Positions 27,691 through 36,554 of a stretch of DNA of 64,000 bases are shown here, in pieces. The notes under the pieces were generated by a model that was not told where the DNA came from, did no database searches, and was given only the letters and a program-made list of their open reading frames with translations. The translations under genes and the position numbers were made by a program. Source of the stretch: Pseudoduganella aquatica (GTDB lineage Bacteria > Pseudomonadota > Gammaproteobacteria > Burkholderiales > Burkholderiaceae_D); NCBI RefSeq assembly GCF_009857595.1, contig NZ_WWCU01000011.1:62001-126000 (forward strand), read 5' to 3'. Position 1 is the first letter of the stretch, and each line of letters opens with the position of its first letter.

Positions 27691-28863
27691 TTAAAAGAAT
27701 GTGACTTCGTCGGCCGGCGCGGGTAGCGCCGCCGCTTGTTGCGTGCCGGCCGGGCCGGTCTGCCGGTCCAGCGCGTATTCCTCCGCCATGGCATAGGTCT
27801 TTTCCAGCGAGGCCAGCAGCCCGGCCGCGTCGAGCGGCTGCAACTGGCGGTCCTGGGTGTAGCTGTCGCAGTTCTGCTCCAGCGCGCTGCGCAGCAGGTC
27901 GATGTTCTGCTTCACATGGCTCATGATCTGGGTCACGCGGTCCTGGAATTGCAGCTGCACCAGCGCTTCCCCCACTTCGTACTGGATGCCCACGCTTTCT
28001 TCCTTCAGCAGATTGCTGGACTGGACCAGGGCGTCGGTCACGCCGCGAAAACCGTCGAGCACGCTGGCAATGGCTTCCTCGGACAGCCGTGTCGATTCCT
28101 CCTCCAGCGCGCCCGATTGCTGCGCCGCCTGGGTGGTGGCGACAATCGCGCTGCTGACCAGCGCCACCTTCTCGGCGATGCGGCGGCCGGTGTCGGCCGA
28201 CTGGTTGGACAGCATGCGCACTTCCTTGGCCACCACGGCGAATCCGCGTCCGCGCTCGCCGGCGCGCGCCGCCTCGATGGCGGCGTTCAGCGCCAGCAGA
28301 TTGGTCTGCGCGGCGATGCTGGCGACGTCGGCCGCCATGTCCTTCAGTTCGCGCACGAACTGGCCCAGGCCGTTCACCTTGTCCAGCATGGCGGCCTTGC
28401 TTTCGGTGGCCGAACGCAGCGAAGCGACCACGCCTTGCAGCTCGCGCTCGCTGTTGGCGAACACCGTCACCAGGCCGTCGCCGCCGTCCATGGAGGCGGT
28501 GGCCACGCTGGAGGCGCCCACCGCCTGGTCCAGGCGCTCGACAATGCCGCCGAAGCGGCCGGCCAGCGCCGCCACCGCCTCGTCCATCTGCGTAATGGAA
28601 TTTTCAATATGGCGCGACCAGATCGGCGCCACCGACGCGCCCAGCGCGCGCTGGCCGTCCAGGTACTGGTCCACCGAGTCGTGGAAGGTGCTTTGCATGG
28701 ATTTGAAATACAGGCCGCTGCCGTAGCCGCAGCCCACCAGCAGCAGCACCGTGAGCAGGCCGGCCAGGCTGAAGCCGCTGAAGGCCAGCACCGCGATGGC
28801 GGCCAGCAGGGCCAGGCCGAGCGGGAGTAGCAGACAGGAATGGCTGCGCACAAAATTATTCAC
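27691..28863 (-). CDS. Membrane-anchored chemoreceptor-like signalling protein, first gene of the che operon
   Basis: The protein has two closely spaced N-terminal membrane helices (about 8-50) with almost no periplasmic loop, then a cytoplasmic receptor signalling coil with the conserved hairpin ([34 protein letters not shown]). The C-terminal part ([20 protein letters not shown]) resembles methyl-accepting-type proteins that sense internal signals. I placed the start at a GTG (28863) because GGAG lies about ten bases ahead and the hydrophobic part begins at once; an ATG at 28899 is the alternative. It opens the che transcript, just after a long inverted repeat. Confidence 0.85.
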   Translation of the reverse strand: MNNFVRSHSCLLLPLGLALLAAIAVLAFSGFSLAGLLTVLLLVGCGYGSGLYFKSMQSTFHDSVDQYLDGQRALGASVAPIWSRHIENSITQMDEAVAALAGRFGGIVERLDQAVGASSVATASMDGGDGLVTVFANSERELQGVVASLRSATESKAAMLDKVNGLGQFVRELKDMAADVASIAAQTNLLALNAAIEAARAGERGRGFAVVAKEVRMLSNQSADTGRRIAEKVALVSSAIVATTQAAQQSGALEEESTRLSEEAIASVLDGFRGVTDALVQSSNLLKEESVGIQYEVGEALVQLQFQDRVTQIMSHVKQNIDLLRSALEQNCDSYTQDRQLQPLDAAGLLASLEKTYAMAEEYALDRQTGPAGTQQAAALPAPADEVTFF

Positions 28864-28940
28864 TGCTGGAATTCTCCAAGGAAGGCGCCGCCCGTCCATT
28901 CGGGTGGCTAGCCTAGCGACTGTATCCAGCAGGGAACACT

Positions 28941-29001
28941 CTGTAACCTGTACTTTGGTACAGTGTGACATTTCCCGCATGCACTAAAGTACAAGTTACA
29001 G
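28941..29001. promoter_or_regulatory. Long inverted repeat between the che operon and cheD; probable operator
   Basis: Arms CTGTAACCTGTACTTT (28941-28956) and AAAGTACAAGTTACAG (28986-29001) match at 15 of 16 positions, 29 bases apart. A smaller palindrome CTGTAC-TTTG-GTACAG lies at 28948-28963. The site is in the middle of the 166-base divergent region, so one regulator could control both directions. Confidence 0.6.
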
Positions 29002-29029
29002 TACCCGCCCCAGCCATTACAGTGTCGTT

Positions 29030-29554
29030 ATGGCTAGGAATAAAAACATGATCGACATTTTCCTGCTGCCCGGCGAGTACTTCGTCGGCGGGCCGGAATA
29101 CCGCATCCGCACCCTGCTCGGGTCATGCGTTTCGATTACCCTGTGGCATCCGGTGCGGCGCATCGGCACCATGTCGCATTTCCTGTTGTCCGCACGCAAC
29201 TCCTCGAAGGAAGCCGGCTTGAACAGCCGCTACGGCGAGGAGGCGCTGGAACTGATGCTGGCCGAGTTGCGCAGCATGGGGGTGGAGCCCAGCGAATGCC
29301 AGGCCAAGATTTTCGGGGGCAGCAAGATGTTCCCCGGGCTGGAGGACCGCAGGGCCGGCAATATCGGGCGCCAGAACGGCGAAGTGGCGCTGCGCCTGCT
29401 GCGCGCGCACGGCATCCCCATCGTGTCCGAGAGCCTGTATGGCGTGGGGCACCGCAGCATTATTTTCGACATCAGCAGCGGCCACGTGTGGAGCCGCCAG
29501 GCGCAGCCGGAGGAAGCGGCTACGCTGTTCCCGGGCTATGCAGCTTTGACTTGA
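29030..29554 (+). CDS. cheD: Chemoreceptor glutamine deamidase
   Basis: This 174-residue protein has the CheD catalytic cysteine and histidine (C33 in LLGSCVSITLWHP, H50 in GTMSHFLLS) and the F-G-G-S-K-M-F loop. It deamidates receptor glutamines and in some bacteria works with CheC or modulates receptor activity directly; I see no cheC here. Unlike the usual operon position after cheR or cheB, it is divergent from the che operon. Its last 35 bases overlap the convergent cbpM reading frame. An internal ATG at 29048 is an alternative start. Confidence 0.94.
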   Translation: MARNKNMIDIFLLPGEYFVGGPEYRIRTLLGSCVSITLWHPVRRIGTMSHFLLSARNSSKEAGLNSRYGEEALELMLAELRSMGVEPSECQAKIFGGSKMFPGLEDRRAGNIGRQNGEVALRLLRAHGIPIVSESLYGVGHRSIIFDISSGHVWSRQAQPEEAATLFPGYAALT

Positions 29555-29858
29555 GGCGGCGCACTTCCTCGCACAGGTCCACCACCAGGGCGGCCAGTTC
29601 CTCGTCGGCCTCGAAGTCGCGCTCCACGCGCAGCAGGTTGAGCGCGCGCCGCAGCTCGCCGCTGGCAAAGCGCCACGCCTGCGGCGACGCCATCGCCGCG
29701 CCCGCCGTATCGACCACGATGGCCGCCCCTTCCGCGCTGCACAGCAGCGCCCCGCTGCTGACATGGCGCAGCACCCATTCCGGTTCCACAGCGCAGGCGC
29801 GCGCCAGTTCTTCCAGGGTCAGCGCCGCGTCGTCCAGCAACTCGCCGTGTATCTGCAT
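29520..29858 (-). CDS. cbpM: Chaperone-modulator CbpM-like protein
   Basis: This 112-residue protein has a MerR-like N-terminal helical part (LTLEELARACAVEPEWVLRH) and a C-terminal coiled segment (LAALVVDLCEEVRRLKSKL), as in CbpM, which binds the J domain of CbpA and restrains it. The pairing with cbpA immediately upstream supports the call. I chose the ATG at 29858 because GGGAG sits seven bases before it; a GTG at 29864 overlapping the cbpA stop is possible. It overlaps the cheD end on the other strand by 35 bases. Confidence 0.85.
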   Translation of the reverse strand: MQIHGELLDDAALTLEELARACAVEPEWVLRHVSSGALLCSAEGAAIVVDTAGAAMASPQAWRFASGELRRALNLLRVERDFEADEELAALVVDLCEEVRRLKSKLHSPGTA

Positions 29859-29860
29859 AA

Positions 29861-30841
29861 TCACGCTCCCATGCCGGCGCGCGGGTTGAAGTCCAGCTCG
29901 CGCGCCATGGTTTCATACAGCTGGCGCGCCCGCTCGGTATCGGCGGGCGGCAGCACCAGCTCCAGCATCAGGTAAAGATCGCCGCCCGGCGTGCCGGCCT
30001 GGGCCTGCGCGCGCGAAGGCGGTATGCCGCGCCCTTTCAGCCGCAGCTTGCGCCCGCCCTGCGATTTGGGCGGCACAGTCACCGTCACCCGGCCCGAGGG
30101 CGTGGCCACGTCGATCTGCGCGCCCAGCGCGGCCTCCCACGGCGCCACCGGCACCGTCTGGTAAACGTCGCGCCCTTCGGCGCGGTAGCGCGGGTCGGGC
30201 CGGAAACGGATTTCCAGGTAGAGATCGCCCGACGGTCCGCCGCCGCCGCCGGGGTGGCCCTGGCCGGACAGGCGCAGCTGCTGGCCAGCGGTGATGCCTT
30301 GCGGGATGTTCACGTCCAGCGTGCGCTCGCGCGTGACGGCGCGGCCATGCGCGTCCTCCTCCTGCAGGCGGACGCTGACGGTGCGGCTGGCGCCCTGGTA
30401 GGCGTCGGCCAGGTCGATTTCCAGGCCGGCGTGGCTGTCCTCGCCGCGCTGCTGCTGAGGCCGGCCCGGACGGCCCCGGCGGCCGCCGCCGATATTGGCG
30501 AACAGGTCGGCGAAGAAGTCGCTGTCGAAGCCGCCTGGCCCACCGCCCATGCCGCCCATGCCGCCGCCCTGGCCGGCGCGGCTGCCCCAGTCCGGCGGCG
30601 GACGGAATTCCTGGCCGGCGCGGTACTGGCCGTTGCCCAGCGCGTCGTAGGCGGCGCGTTTTTCCGCGTCGCCCAGCACGCCGTAGGCTTCGTTCAATTC
30701 CTTGGTTTTCTTGTCCGCGTCCGCTTCCTTGCTGACGTCCGGATGGTATTTGCGCACCAGCTTGCGGTACGCTTTCTTGATCTCGTCGGCGCTGGCGGTC
30801 TTGGGGACGCCCAGCGCCTGGTAGTAGTCCTTGTATTCCAC
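29861..30841 (-). CDS. cbpA: DnaJ-like co-chaperone / curved-DNA-binding protein
   Basis: This 326-residue class II J protein has an N-terminal J domain with HPD at 33-35, a Gly/Phe-rich segment (about 70-125, [12 protein letters not shown]) and two C-terminal substrate-binding beta domains ([11 protein letters not shown] onward), with no zinc finger. It stimulates DnaK and may bind curved DNA. I took the GTG at 30841 as start because family members begin M-E-x-K-D-Y-Y and GGGAG precedes it; the longer frame adds an unlikely leader. cbpM follows within two bases. Confidence 0.92.
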   Translation of the reverse strand: MEYKDYYQALGVPKTASADEIKKAYRKLVRKYHPDVSKEADADKKTKELNEAYGVLGDAEKRAAYDALGNGQYRAGQEFRPPPDWGSRAGQGGGMGGMGGGPGGFDSDFFADLFANIGGGRRGRPGRPQQQRGEDSHAGLEIDLADAYQGASRTVSVRLQEEDAHGRAVTRERTLDVNIPQGITAGQQLRLSGQGHPGGGGGPSGDLYLEIRFRPDPRYRAEGRDVYQTVPVAPWEAALGAQIDVATPSGRVTVTVPPKSQGGRKLRLKGRGIPPSRAQAQAGTPGGDLYLMLELVLPPADTERARQLYETMARELDFNPRAGMGA

Positions 30842-30880
30842 GATGGCGTATCTCCCGCTGCCCTGTCCGGCCAAAATGCC

Positions 30881-30907
30881 GGGGTCAGACCCGATGGGTC
30901 TGACCCC
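30881..30907 (-). terminator. Perfect 12-bp hairpin of the GGGGTCAGACCC family
   Basis: Arms GGGGTCAGACCC (30881-30892) and GGGTCTGACCCC (30896-30907) have a GAT loop. It separates the crystallin-like gene from cbpA. It lacks a T tract, so it may be a REP-type element used as a terminator. Confidence 0.6.
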
Positions 30908-30923
30908 AGATTCTACTGCAGCC

Positions 30924-31622
30924 TTAGCGGATGCGGCGCAGCGATGAGGGCTTGTCGTTCATCGGCCCCAGGTTGTCGTAGCGGCCGGGGCCGTAGACAA
31001 CGCACTGGCCGCCGAAATTGTCATGCTCGCACAGCTGCCACTGGCCTTCGTAAATGACCATGGAACTGGCGCGGTCGTTGAAGTCGGCCGCGCGCAGGCT
31101 GCGCATCTCGCCCTGGAAGGATACGCGGCGGCCTTCAAAGCGCGCGTGCTCGAACAGTTCGATCGGGTCCGGACGGTTGAAGCCGGGCTGGCCGCCTGGG
31201 CCACGGTCGTCGCGGCGCTCGCGCCATTCTTCGCGGCGCTCGGCGCGGTCGTCGCGGCCATCGCCGTCGCGGTCGCGGAAGCCGCCGCCATTGCCGCGTC
31301 CGCCTCGCTCGATCTGGCGCAGCGAGGAAATGCTGTTGTTGAAGCGGCGCAGGTCATTGTGCTGGCCGCGCTCGAACACGGCGCAGTAGCCGCCGAAGTC
31401 CTTATGTTCGCACACCTCCCACACGCCCGAATGCACGATCAGGCTCGAGGTGCGGTCGTTGAAGCCGGCGTCGCGCAGGTCGCGCGCGCCATCGCGGATG
31501 GTCACTTCCTCGCCGCGGAAATTATCGCGCGAGAACAGCGTGATCTCGCCGGCATGGGCGGCGGCGATCTGGCTCAGCAGGGCGGCCGCGAAGGCCAGGG
31601 TCTTGAGGGCAGTGTGTTTCAT
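30924..31622 (-). CDS. Secreted beta/gamma-crystallin-fold protein
   Basis: This 232-residue protein has a signal peptide ([17 protein letters not shown]). Two crystallin-type modules (about 26-105 and 155-232) each show the pattern of a short strand, F-R/E-G, D-F-N-D-R-x-S-S and E-x-x-x-F-G-G-x-C. A charged, Arg/Asp/Gly-rich linker (about 108-150) contains D-R-D-G-D-G-R-D-D, which could bind calcium. Microbial proteins of this fold often bind Ca2+ and have structural or envelope roles. No operon partner is apparent. Confidence 0.82.
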   Translation of the reverse strand: MKHTALKTLAFAAALLSQIAAAHAGEITLFSRDNFRGEEVTIRDGARDLRDAGFNDRTSSLIVHSGVWEVCEHKDFGGYCAVFERGQHNDLRRFNNSISSLRQIERGGRGNGGGFRDRDGDGRDDRAERREEWRERRDDRGPGGQPGFNRPDPIELFEHARFEGRRVSFQGEMRSLRAADFNDRASSMVIYEGQWQLCEHDNFGGQCVVYGPGRYDNLGPMNDKPSSLRRIR

Positions 31623-31777
31623 ATTATTAGCTCCGTAGTTTTCTTCTCATCCAGCGCTCGATGCTTTCTATCAACGAATCAGCCGGAGCATCAGCCTACA
31701 CGACTGTGTAACAAATTCCTACTGCGCCCATCCAGGTAGCTAGTAGAATCGTTGCTTTCGCTCCAAGATTTCCGTCC

Positions 31778-33169
31778 ATGCCAACCACCTTCACCCTGCC
31801 CAATATCCGCACCGAAGCCGCCGCCCTGTGGAAGCTGGCCTGGCCGGTGCTGGTGGGCCAGCTGGCGACGGTGGGCATGGCCGTGGCCGACGTGGCCATG
31901 ACCGGCCACGCCAGCGCGGACGAGCTGGCGGCCGTGTCGCTGGGCGCGTCGATCTGGTCCATCATCCTGGTCACCGTCAGCGGCACCATGATGGCGATTA
32001 ACAGCGTGGTCGCGCACGAAGTGGGCGCCGGCGCCTTCGGCACCATCCCGCACTCGGTGCGGCAGGCGCTGTGGAAGGCGCTGGGCGTGGGCGTGATCGC
32101 CGCGCTGCTGGCCAACCTGGCCACGCTGCTGTTCAACCACCTCTACCTGGCGCCCGAGATCAATGCGCGCGCCTCGCTGTTCGTGCACATCATCAGCCTG
32201 GGCCTGCCGCCGTTCGCGGCCTACCGCGCGCTGTACGGCTACTCCACCTCCATCAACCAGACCAAGCCGGTGATGGTGATCGCCCTGCTGGGGCTGGCGT
32301 TCAACGTGGTGGTCAACTGGCTGCTGATTTTCGGCCGCTTCGGCCTGCCCAAGCTGGGCGGCATAGGCTGCGCGGTGGCCACCGCCGGCTGCATGTGGCT
32401 GATGCTGGGGGCCATGGTGTTCTGGATACGCCAGGCCCCCGCCTACCGCCAGACCTATCCCTTCACGCACTGGGAATGGCCGCACTGGCCGGAAATCCGC
32501 AGCATGCTCAAGCTGGGCCTGCCCATCGGCGTGACCTATTTCGCCGAGGTGAGCGCGTTTGGCGCCGTCAGCCTGCTGGTGGCGCGCTTCGGCGTGGTGG
32601 TGGTGTCGGCGCACCAGATCGCGCTCAACTTCGCCTCGCTGGTGTTCATGGTGCCGCTCAGCTTCGGCATCGGCCTCATCACGCGGGTGGGCCAGGCCAT
32701 GGGCGAAGGCAATCCGGCGCGCGCCCGCTTCGCGTCCTGGGTCGGCGTGTCCATGTCGCTCATCTTCGCGCTGCTGTCGGCCATCTTCATCGCCGTGTTC
32801 CGGCACCAGATCGCCGCCGCCTACACCTCGGACCCGGCGGTGCAGGCGCTTTGCGTGCAGCTGCTGCTGTTCGCCGCGCTGTTCCAGCTGTCCGACGCCA
32901 CCCAGGTGGCCACCTCCTGCGCCATCCGCGGCTACAAGGTCACGCGCCAGCCCATGCAGATCCAGCTGCTGGCGTTCTGGGTGTTCGCGCTGCCGCTGGG
33001 CTATGTGCTGGGCCTGGCGCCGCAATGGCTGCGCGACTTGCACCTGGCGCCCGCCGCGCCCATGGCCGCCGACGGCTTCTGGATAGGCCTGGTGCTGGGA
33101 CTGACCATCGCCGCCGTGCTGCTCACCTGGTCGCTGCATCGGCTGTCGCTGCGGCGTTTGCAGGCCTGA
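31778..33169 (+). CDS. MATE-family multidrug/metabolite efflux transporter
   Basis: This 463-residue protein has 12 predicted helices in two pseudo-symmetric halves. The first helix contains LAWPVLVGQLATVGMAVADV and each half has the family G-x-G-x-x-x-x-V-x-Q/H-x-x-G-pattern (SFGIGLITRVGQAMGEGN). MATE proteins export cationic compounds in exchange for H+ or Na+. It is a single gene; the region ahead contains no obvious operator. It is closest in feel to the NorM branch. Confidence 0.9.
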   Translation: MPTTFTLPNIRTEAAALWKLAWPVLVGQLATVGMAVADVAMTGHASADELAAVSLGASIWSIILVTVSGTMMAINSVVAHEVGAGAFGTIPHSVRQALWKALGVGVIAALLANLATLLFNHLYLAPEINARASLFVHIISLGLPPFAAYRALYGYSTSINQTKPVMVIALLGLAFNVVVNWLLIFGRFGLPKLGGIGCAVATAGCMWLMLGAMVFWIRQAPAYRQTYPFTHWEWPHWPEIRSMLKLGLPIGVTYFAEVSAFGAVSLLVARFGVVVVSAHQIALNFASLVFMVPLSFGIGLITRVGQAMGEGNPARARFASWVGVSMSLIFALLSAIFIAVFRHQIAAAYTSDPAVQALCVQLLLFAALFQLSDATQVATSCAIRGYKVTRQPMQIQLLAFWVFALPLGYVLGLAPQWLRDLHLAPAAPMAADGFWIGLVLGLTIAAVLLTWSLHRLSLRRLQA

Positions 33170-33280
33170 GGGGCCGCGCTCAGGCGCCGAATGAACCACG
33201 GTTTTTCGGCGCGTTTTCCAAATCCCAGCAGTGCGCCACTCTGGTATTGTCTTGCCCACACGAACATTTCGGGACCACAC

Positions 33281-35497
33281 ATGCGCTTTATTCTCTCCTT
33301 CCTGGCATTGGCAGCAGCCATGCCCGTCCATGCTGAACGTCTGACCCTGGACCGCATCTACGGCGACCAGGCCCTGGCCGGCGCCGGTGTGCGCAGCCTG
33401 AAGGTGTCGCCGGACGGCGCCCGCGTCACCTTCCTGCGCGGCCGCGACGACAACCAGTACCAGCTGGACCTGTGGGAATTCAATATGAAGGACAAGACCC
33501 AGCACCGCCTGGTCGACTCCAAGACCCTGGTGCCCGAGGAAAACCTGTCCGACGCGGAAAAAGCCAAGCGCGAGCGCGAACGCACCGCCAGCCTGAAAGG
33601 CATCCTGAGCTACAGCTGGTCGCCGGACGGCAAGCAGCTGCTGGTGCCCATCGCCGGCAACCTCTACCTGATCGACACGGCCAAGCCGGACGCGGCCCGC
33701 CTGGTGGCCTCCGGCGCCGTGCTGGACCCGAAAATTTCGCCGCAGGGCCGCTATGTGTCCTTCGTGCGCAACCAGAACCTGTTCGTGATCGACCTGTCCA
33801 CCGGCAAGGAGCGCCAGCTCACCACCGACGGCGCCGGCCAGGTCCACAACGGCGAAGCCGAATTCATCGCCCAGGAAGAAATGGGCCAGCGCACCGGCTA
33901 CTACTGGGCGCCGGACGACAGCGCCATCGCCTACAAGCGCTATGACGAAAGCCAGGTGCCGGTGGCGCGCCGCTTTGAAATCTACGCCGACCGCACCGAC
34001 GTGGTCGAACAGCGCTACCCGGCCGCAGGCGACCCCAACGTGACCGTGCAGCTGAAAATCGTTTCCCCGGCCAGCGGCGAAACGCGCGACGTGGACCTGG
34101 GCGGCAACCCGGACATCTACCTGGTGCGCGCCGACTGGAGCGGCAACAGCAAGGCCCTGCTGTACCAGCGCCAGAGCCGCGACCAGAAGACCCTGGAACT
34201 GGTGTCGGTGGACGCCGCCACGCTAAAACAGCGCGTGCTGCTGACCGAAAAATCGGACACCTGGACCACCATCCACGACGACCTGCGCTTCCTGAAAAAC
34301 CGCGACGCCTTCATCTGGTCGTCCGAGCGCAGCGGCCGCAACCACCTCTACCTGTACAGCCTGGACGGCAAGCTGCTGCACGCCATCAGCAAGGGCGAAT
34401 GGGGCATCGACAACGTGCTGGCGGTGGACGAGAAGGCCGGCAAGGTCTACATCGCCTCCAACCGCGACGCCGTGGTCGACAAGCAGACCTATGTGCTGGC
34501 CCTGGACGGCAGCACGGCCGACAAGCCCAAACGCATCACCCAGGGCGACGGCTGGCACGACGCCTCCTTCTCGCGCAACGGCGAAGTCTTCGTCGACACC
34601 TACTCCAGCCCCAGCATTCCGCCGCAGGTCAGCATCCGCCGTCCGGACGGCAGCATGGTGGACTGGCTGGAGCACAACGAGCTGAACGACAAGCACCCCT
34701 ACGCCAAGTTCCAGGCCGACCACCTGCCCACCGAGTTCGGCACCCTGCCCGCCAAAGACGGCCAGACCCTGTACTACTCGATGATCAAGCCCTACAAGTT
34801 TGACGCCAGCAAGCGCTACCCGGTCTACCTGTCCACCTACGGCGGCCCGCACTCGCAGCACGTGTCGCGTAAATGGGGCAACTACTTCGACCAGTACATG
34901 GCGCAGCAAGGCTTCGTGGTGTTCCGCCTGGACAACCGCGGCTCCTCGCGCCGCGAGCGCGTCTTCACCGACGCCAACTACAAGCGCCTGGGCACGGTGG
35001 AAGTGGAAGACCAATTGGCCGGCGTGGAATGGCTGGGCAAGCAAAGCTTCGTGGACGCCAAGCGCATCGGCGTATTCGGCTGGAGCTACGGCGGCTTCAT
35101 GACCTTGCGCCTGCTGTCGCAAGCGTCGGACAAGATCGCCATGGGCGTGTCGGTGGCGCCGGTGACGGACTGGAAACTGTACGACACCCACTACACCGAA
35201 CAGTTCATGAGCACGCCGAAGGACAACGCCGAAGGCTACAAGCAGGCCAGCATCTTCCCGCACGTGGACGGCCTGAAGTCGCCGCTGCTGCTGATGCACG
35301 GCATGGCCGACGACAACGTACTGTTCACCAACACCACGCGCATGATAGACGCGCTGGTCAAGCGCAACATCCGTTTCGAGCTGATGACCTACCCCGGCGC
35401 CAAGCACGGCATCTCCGGCACCACCAGCCAGCGCCACGTGTACGGCAACATCGAAGCCTTCTTCAAAAAGAACCTCAAACCCGATACGGTGCAATAA
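33281..35497 (+). CDS. Secreted S9-family (dipeptidyl-peptidase IV type) serine peptidase
   Basis: This 738-residue protein has a signal peptide from the ATG at 33281 (MRFILSFLALAAAMPVHA). It has an N-terminal beta-propeller (LKVSPDGARVTFLRGRDDNQ, YSWSPDGKQLLVP, YYWAPDDSAIAYKRYDESQV) and a C-terminal alpha/beta-hydrolase domain. The serine nucleophile is S602 in GWSYGGF, the acid is in GMADDNV, and the histidine is in AKHGISG. A Glu-Glu pair in the propeller (FIAQEEMGQR) matches the substrate N-terminus anchor of DPP IV. It should cleave X-Pro or similar dipeptides in the periplasm or outside. It appears to be monocistronic. Confidence 0.93.
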   Translation: MRFILSFLALAAAMPVHAERLTLDRIYGDQALAGAGVRSLKVSPDGARVTFLRGRDDNQYQLDLWEFNMKDKTQHRLVDSKTLVPEENLSDAEKAKRERERTASLKGILSYSWSPDGKQLLVPIAGNLYLIDTAKPDAARLVASGAVLDPKISPQGRYVSFVRNQNLFVIDLSTGKERQLTTDGAGQVHNGEAEFIAQEEMGQRTGYYWAPDDSAIAYKRYDESQVPVARRFEIYADRTDVVEQRYPAAGDPNVTVQLKIVSPASGETRDVDLGGNPDIYLVRADWSGNSKALLYQRQSRDQKTLELVSVDAATLKQRVLLTEKSDTWTTIHDDLRFLKNRDAFIWSSERSGRNHLYLYSLDGKLLHAISKGEWGIDNVLAVDEKAGKVYIASNRDAVVDKQTYVLALDGSTADKPKRITQGDGWHDASFSRNGEVFVDTYSSPSIPPQVSIRRPDGSMVDWLEHNELNDKHPYAKFQADHLPTEFGTLPAKDGQTLYYSMIKPYKFDASKRYPVYLSTYGGPHSQHVSRKWGNYFDQYMAQQGFVVFRLDNRGSSRRERVFTDANYKRLGTVEVEDQLAGVEWLGKQSFVDAKRIGVFGWSYGGFMTLRLLSQASDKIAMGVSVAPVTDWKLYDTHYTEQFMSTPKDNAEGYKQASIFPHVDGLKSPLLLMHGMADDNVLFTNTTRMIDALVKRNIRFELMTYPGAKHGISGTTSQRHVYGNIEAFFKKNLKPDTVQ

Positions 35498-35516
35498 AAA
35501 AAAAAAAACGCAAAAA

Positions 35517-35562
35517 GGGGTCAGGGTTAATTAATCCATGCGGAAAAACTAACCCTGACCCC
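35517..35562 (+). terminator. Bidirectional terminator between the S9 peptidase and csbD
   Basis: A 13-bp stem (35517-35529 with 35550-35562) begins GGGGTCAGGGTTA. A run of A residues at 35497-35508 precedes it and ATTTTGCTT follows, so it serves the two convergent genes. The stem begins with the same GGGGTCAG core as the dispersed palindromes. Confidence 0.7.
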
Positions 35563-35607
35563 ATTTTGCTTGCCAGAGAGCCCGCGTACTGCGGGCTTTT
35601 TTATGGC

Positions 35608-35799
35608 TTAGCGATTGCCGCGGTCGATGGCGTCCTTGACTACTTCCTTGGCGTCGCCTACGCCTTTTTGCAGCTTGCCTTCGGACTGCTTGGCCAGGCC
35701 CTTGGCCTGCTGCTCGGAACTGCCTACCAGCTTGCCAGCTTCTTCCTGAACTTTACCGGCGATGTCTTTCGCTTTACCTTTGACTTGGTCCTTGTTCAT
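35608..35799 (-). CDS. CsbD-family stress protein
   Basis: This 63-residue hydrophilic helical protein has the CsbD pattern: NKDQVKGKAKDIAGKVQEEA, a Gly-rich turn and a second amphipathic helix. Homologues are induced by general stress or phosphate limitation and lack a known biochemical role. AAGGAGAG is placed well before the ATG. It stands alone between two convergent or divergent gene pairs. Confidence 0.9.
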   Translation of the reverse strand: MNKDQVKGKAKDIAGKVQEEAGKLVGSSEQQAKGLAKQSEGKLQKGVGDAKEVVKDAIDRGNR

Positions 35800-35906
35800 G
35801 ATGCTCTCCTTGGTTGGTTAGGCTCACACGCAGATGCGGTGTGCTGGAGTGCATCCTATCCTTTGAGCATGCCTGCTTCTGTACGCCAGCGCACGCTAAC
35901 GGTCCA

Positions 35907-36545
35907 TCAGGCTATCGGCTTGCGCCACAGGCTGGCCAGCCAGGCCTGCTGCTCGCGCGGCAGGCCGGGCGGACGGTAGTAATGGCCGAGCGGCTCGAAG
36001 CCGGCGGCGGTCAGATAGCGTTCCCAGGTTTCGTAGTCGTAATAGCTGCCGTAGCGCGGGCCGTTCCAGCCTTCGCGGTTGTCGCCGCGCGGGTTGGAAC
36101 TAAACAGCACGCCGTCCGGCTTCAGGGCGGCGTACAGGCGCAGCAGCACGTCCGGCAAGGCGGCGCTGGGGATGTGGAACAGGGAGGCGTTGGCGAAGAT
36201 GCCGTCGAAGGCGCCGGCGGGCAGGTCCAGCGCCACGAAGTCCTGGCGCCAGACCTCGCAGCCGCTCCATTCCCGCGCCATGCGGACAAACTCCGCCGAG
36301 CCGTCGACGCCGACGGCAACATGGCCCAGTTCGGTGAAAGTCTTGAGATCGCGCCCCGGCCCGCATCCCAGGTCGAGGATGCGGTACGGGGTTGCGGACC
36401 GGATGGCGCCCAGCAGCGCCGACACGTTCTGGCTCACGTCGTGGTCGCGCGTGCCCTCGAAAAACTGCTGCGCGCTGTGTTCGTAGTGCCGCAGCGTGGC
36501 CTGCGTGATCCGCGTGATGCTGTCGATGTCTTTGTCCGGTTCCAT
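35907..36545 (-). CDS. Class I SAM-dependent methyltransferase
   Basis: This 212-residue enzyme has the SAM-binding motif I (RILDLGCGPGRDLKTF), an acidic end of strand 2 (AVGVDGSAEFVRMA) and motif IV-like FDGIFANASLFHI. There is no membrane segment. Its start lies nine bases after the stop of the M13 peptidase gene, and the ribosome site (TAGGAGG) is almost in contact with the ATG, so it is the second gene of that operon. The acceptor substrate is not evident. Confidence 0.85.
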   Translation of the reverse strand: MEPDKDIDSITRITQATLRHYEHSAQQFFEGTRDHDVSQNVSALLGAIRSATPYRILDLGCGPGRDLKTFTELGHVAVGVDGSAEFVRMAREWSGCEVWRQDFVALDLPAGAFDGIFANASLFHIPSAALPDVLLRLYAALKPDGVLFSSNPRGDNREGWNGPRYGSYYDYETWERYLTAAGFEPLGHYYRPPGLPREQQAWLASLWRKPIA

Positions 36546-36554
36546 CCTCCTACT

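Noticed and set aside
31691..33847. A 718-codon frame opposite the MATE transporter and S9 peptidase genes
   Set aside because: It is antisense to two clear genes and of low-complexity Gln/His/Arg composition.
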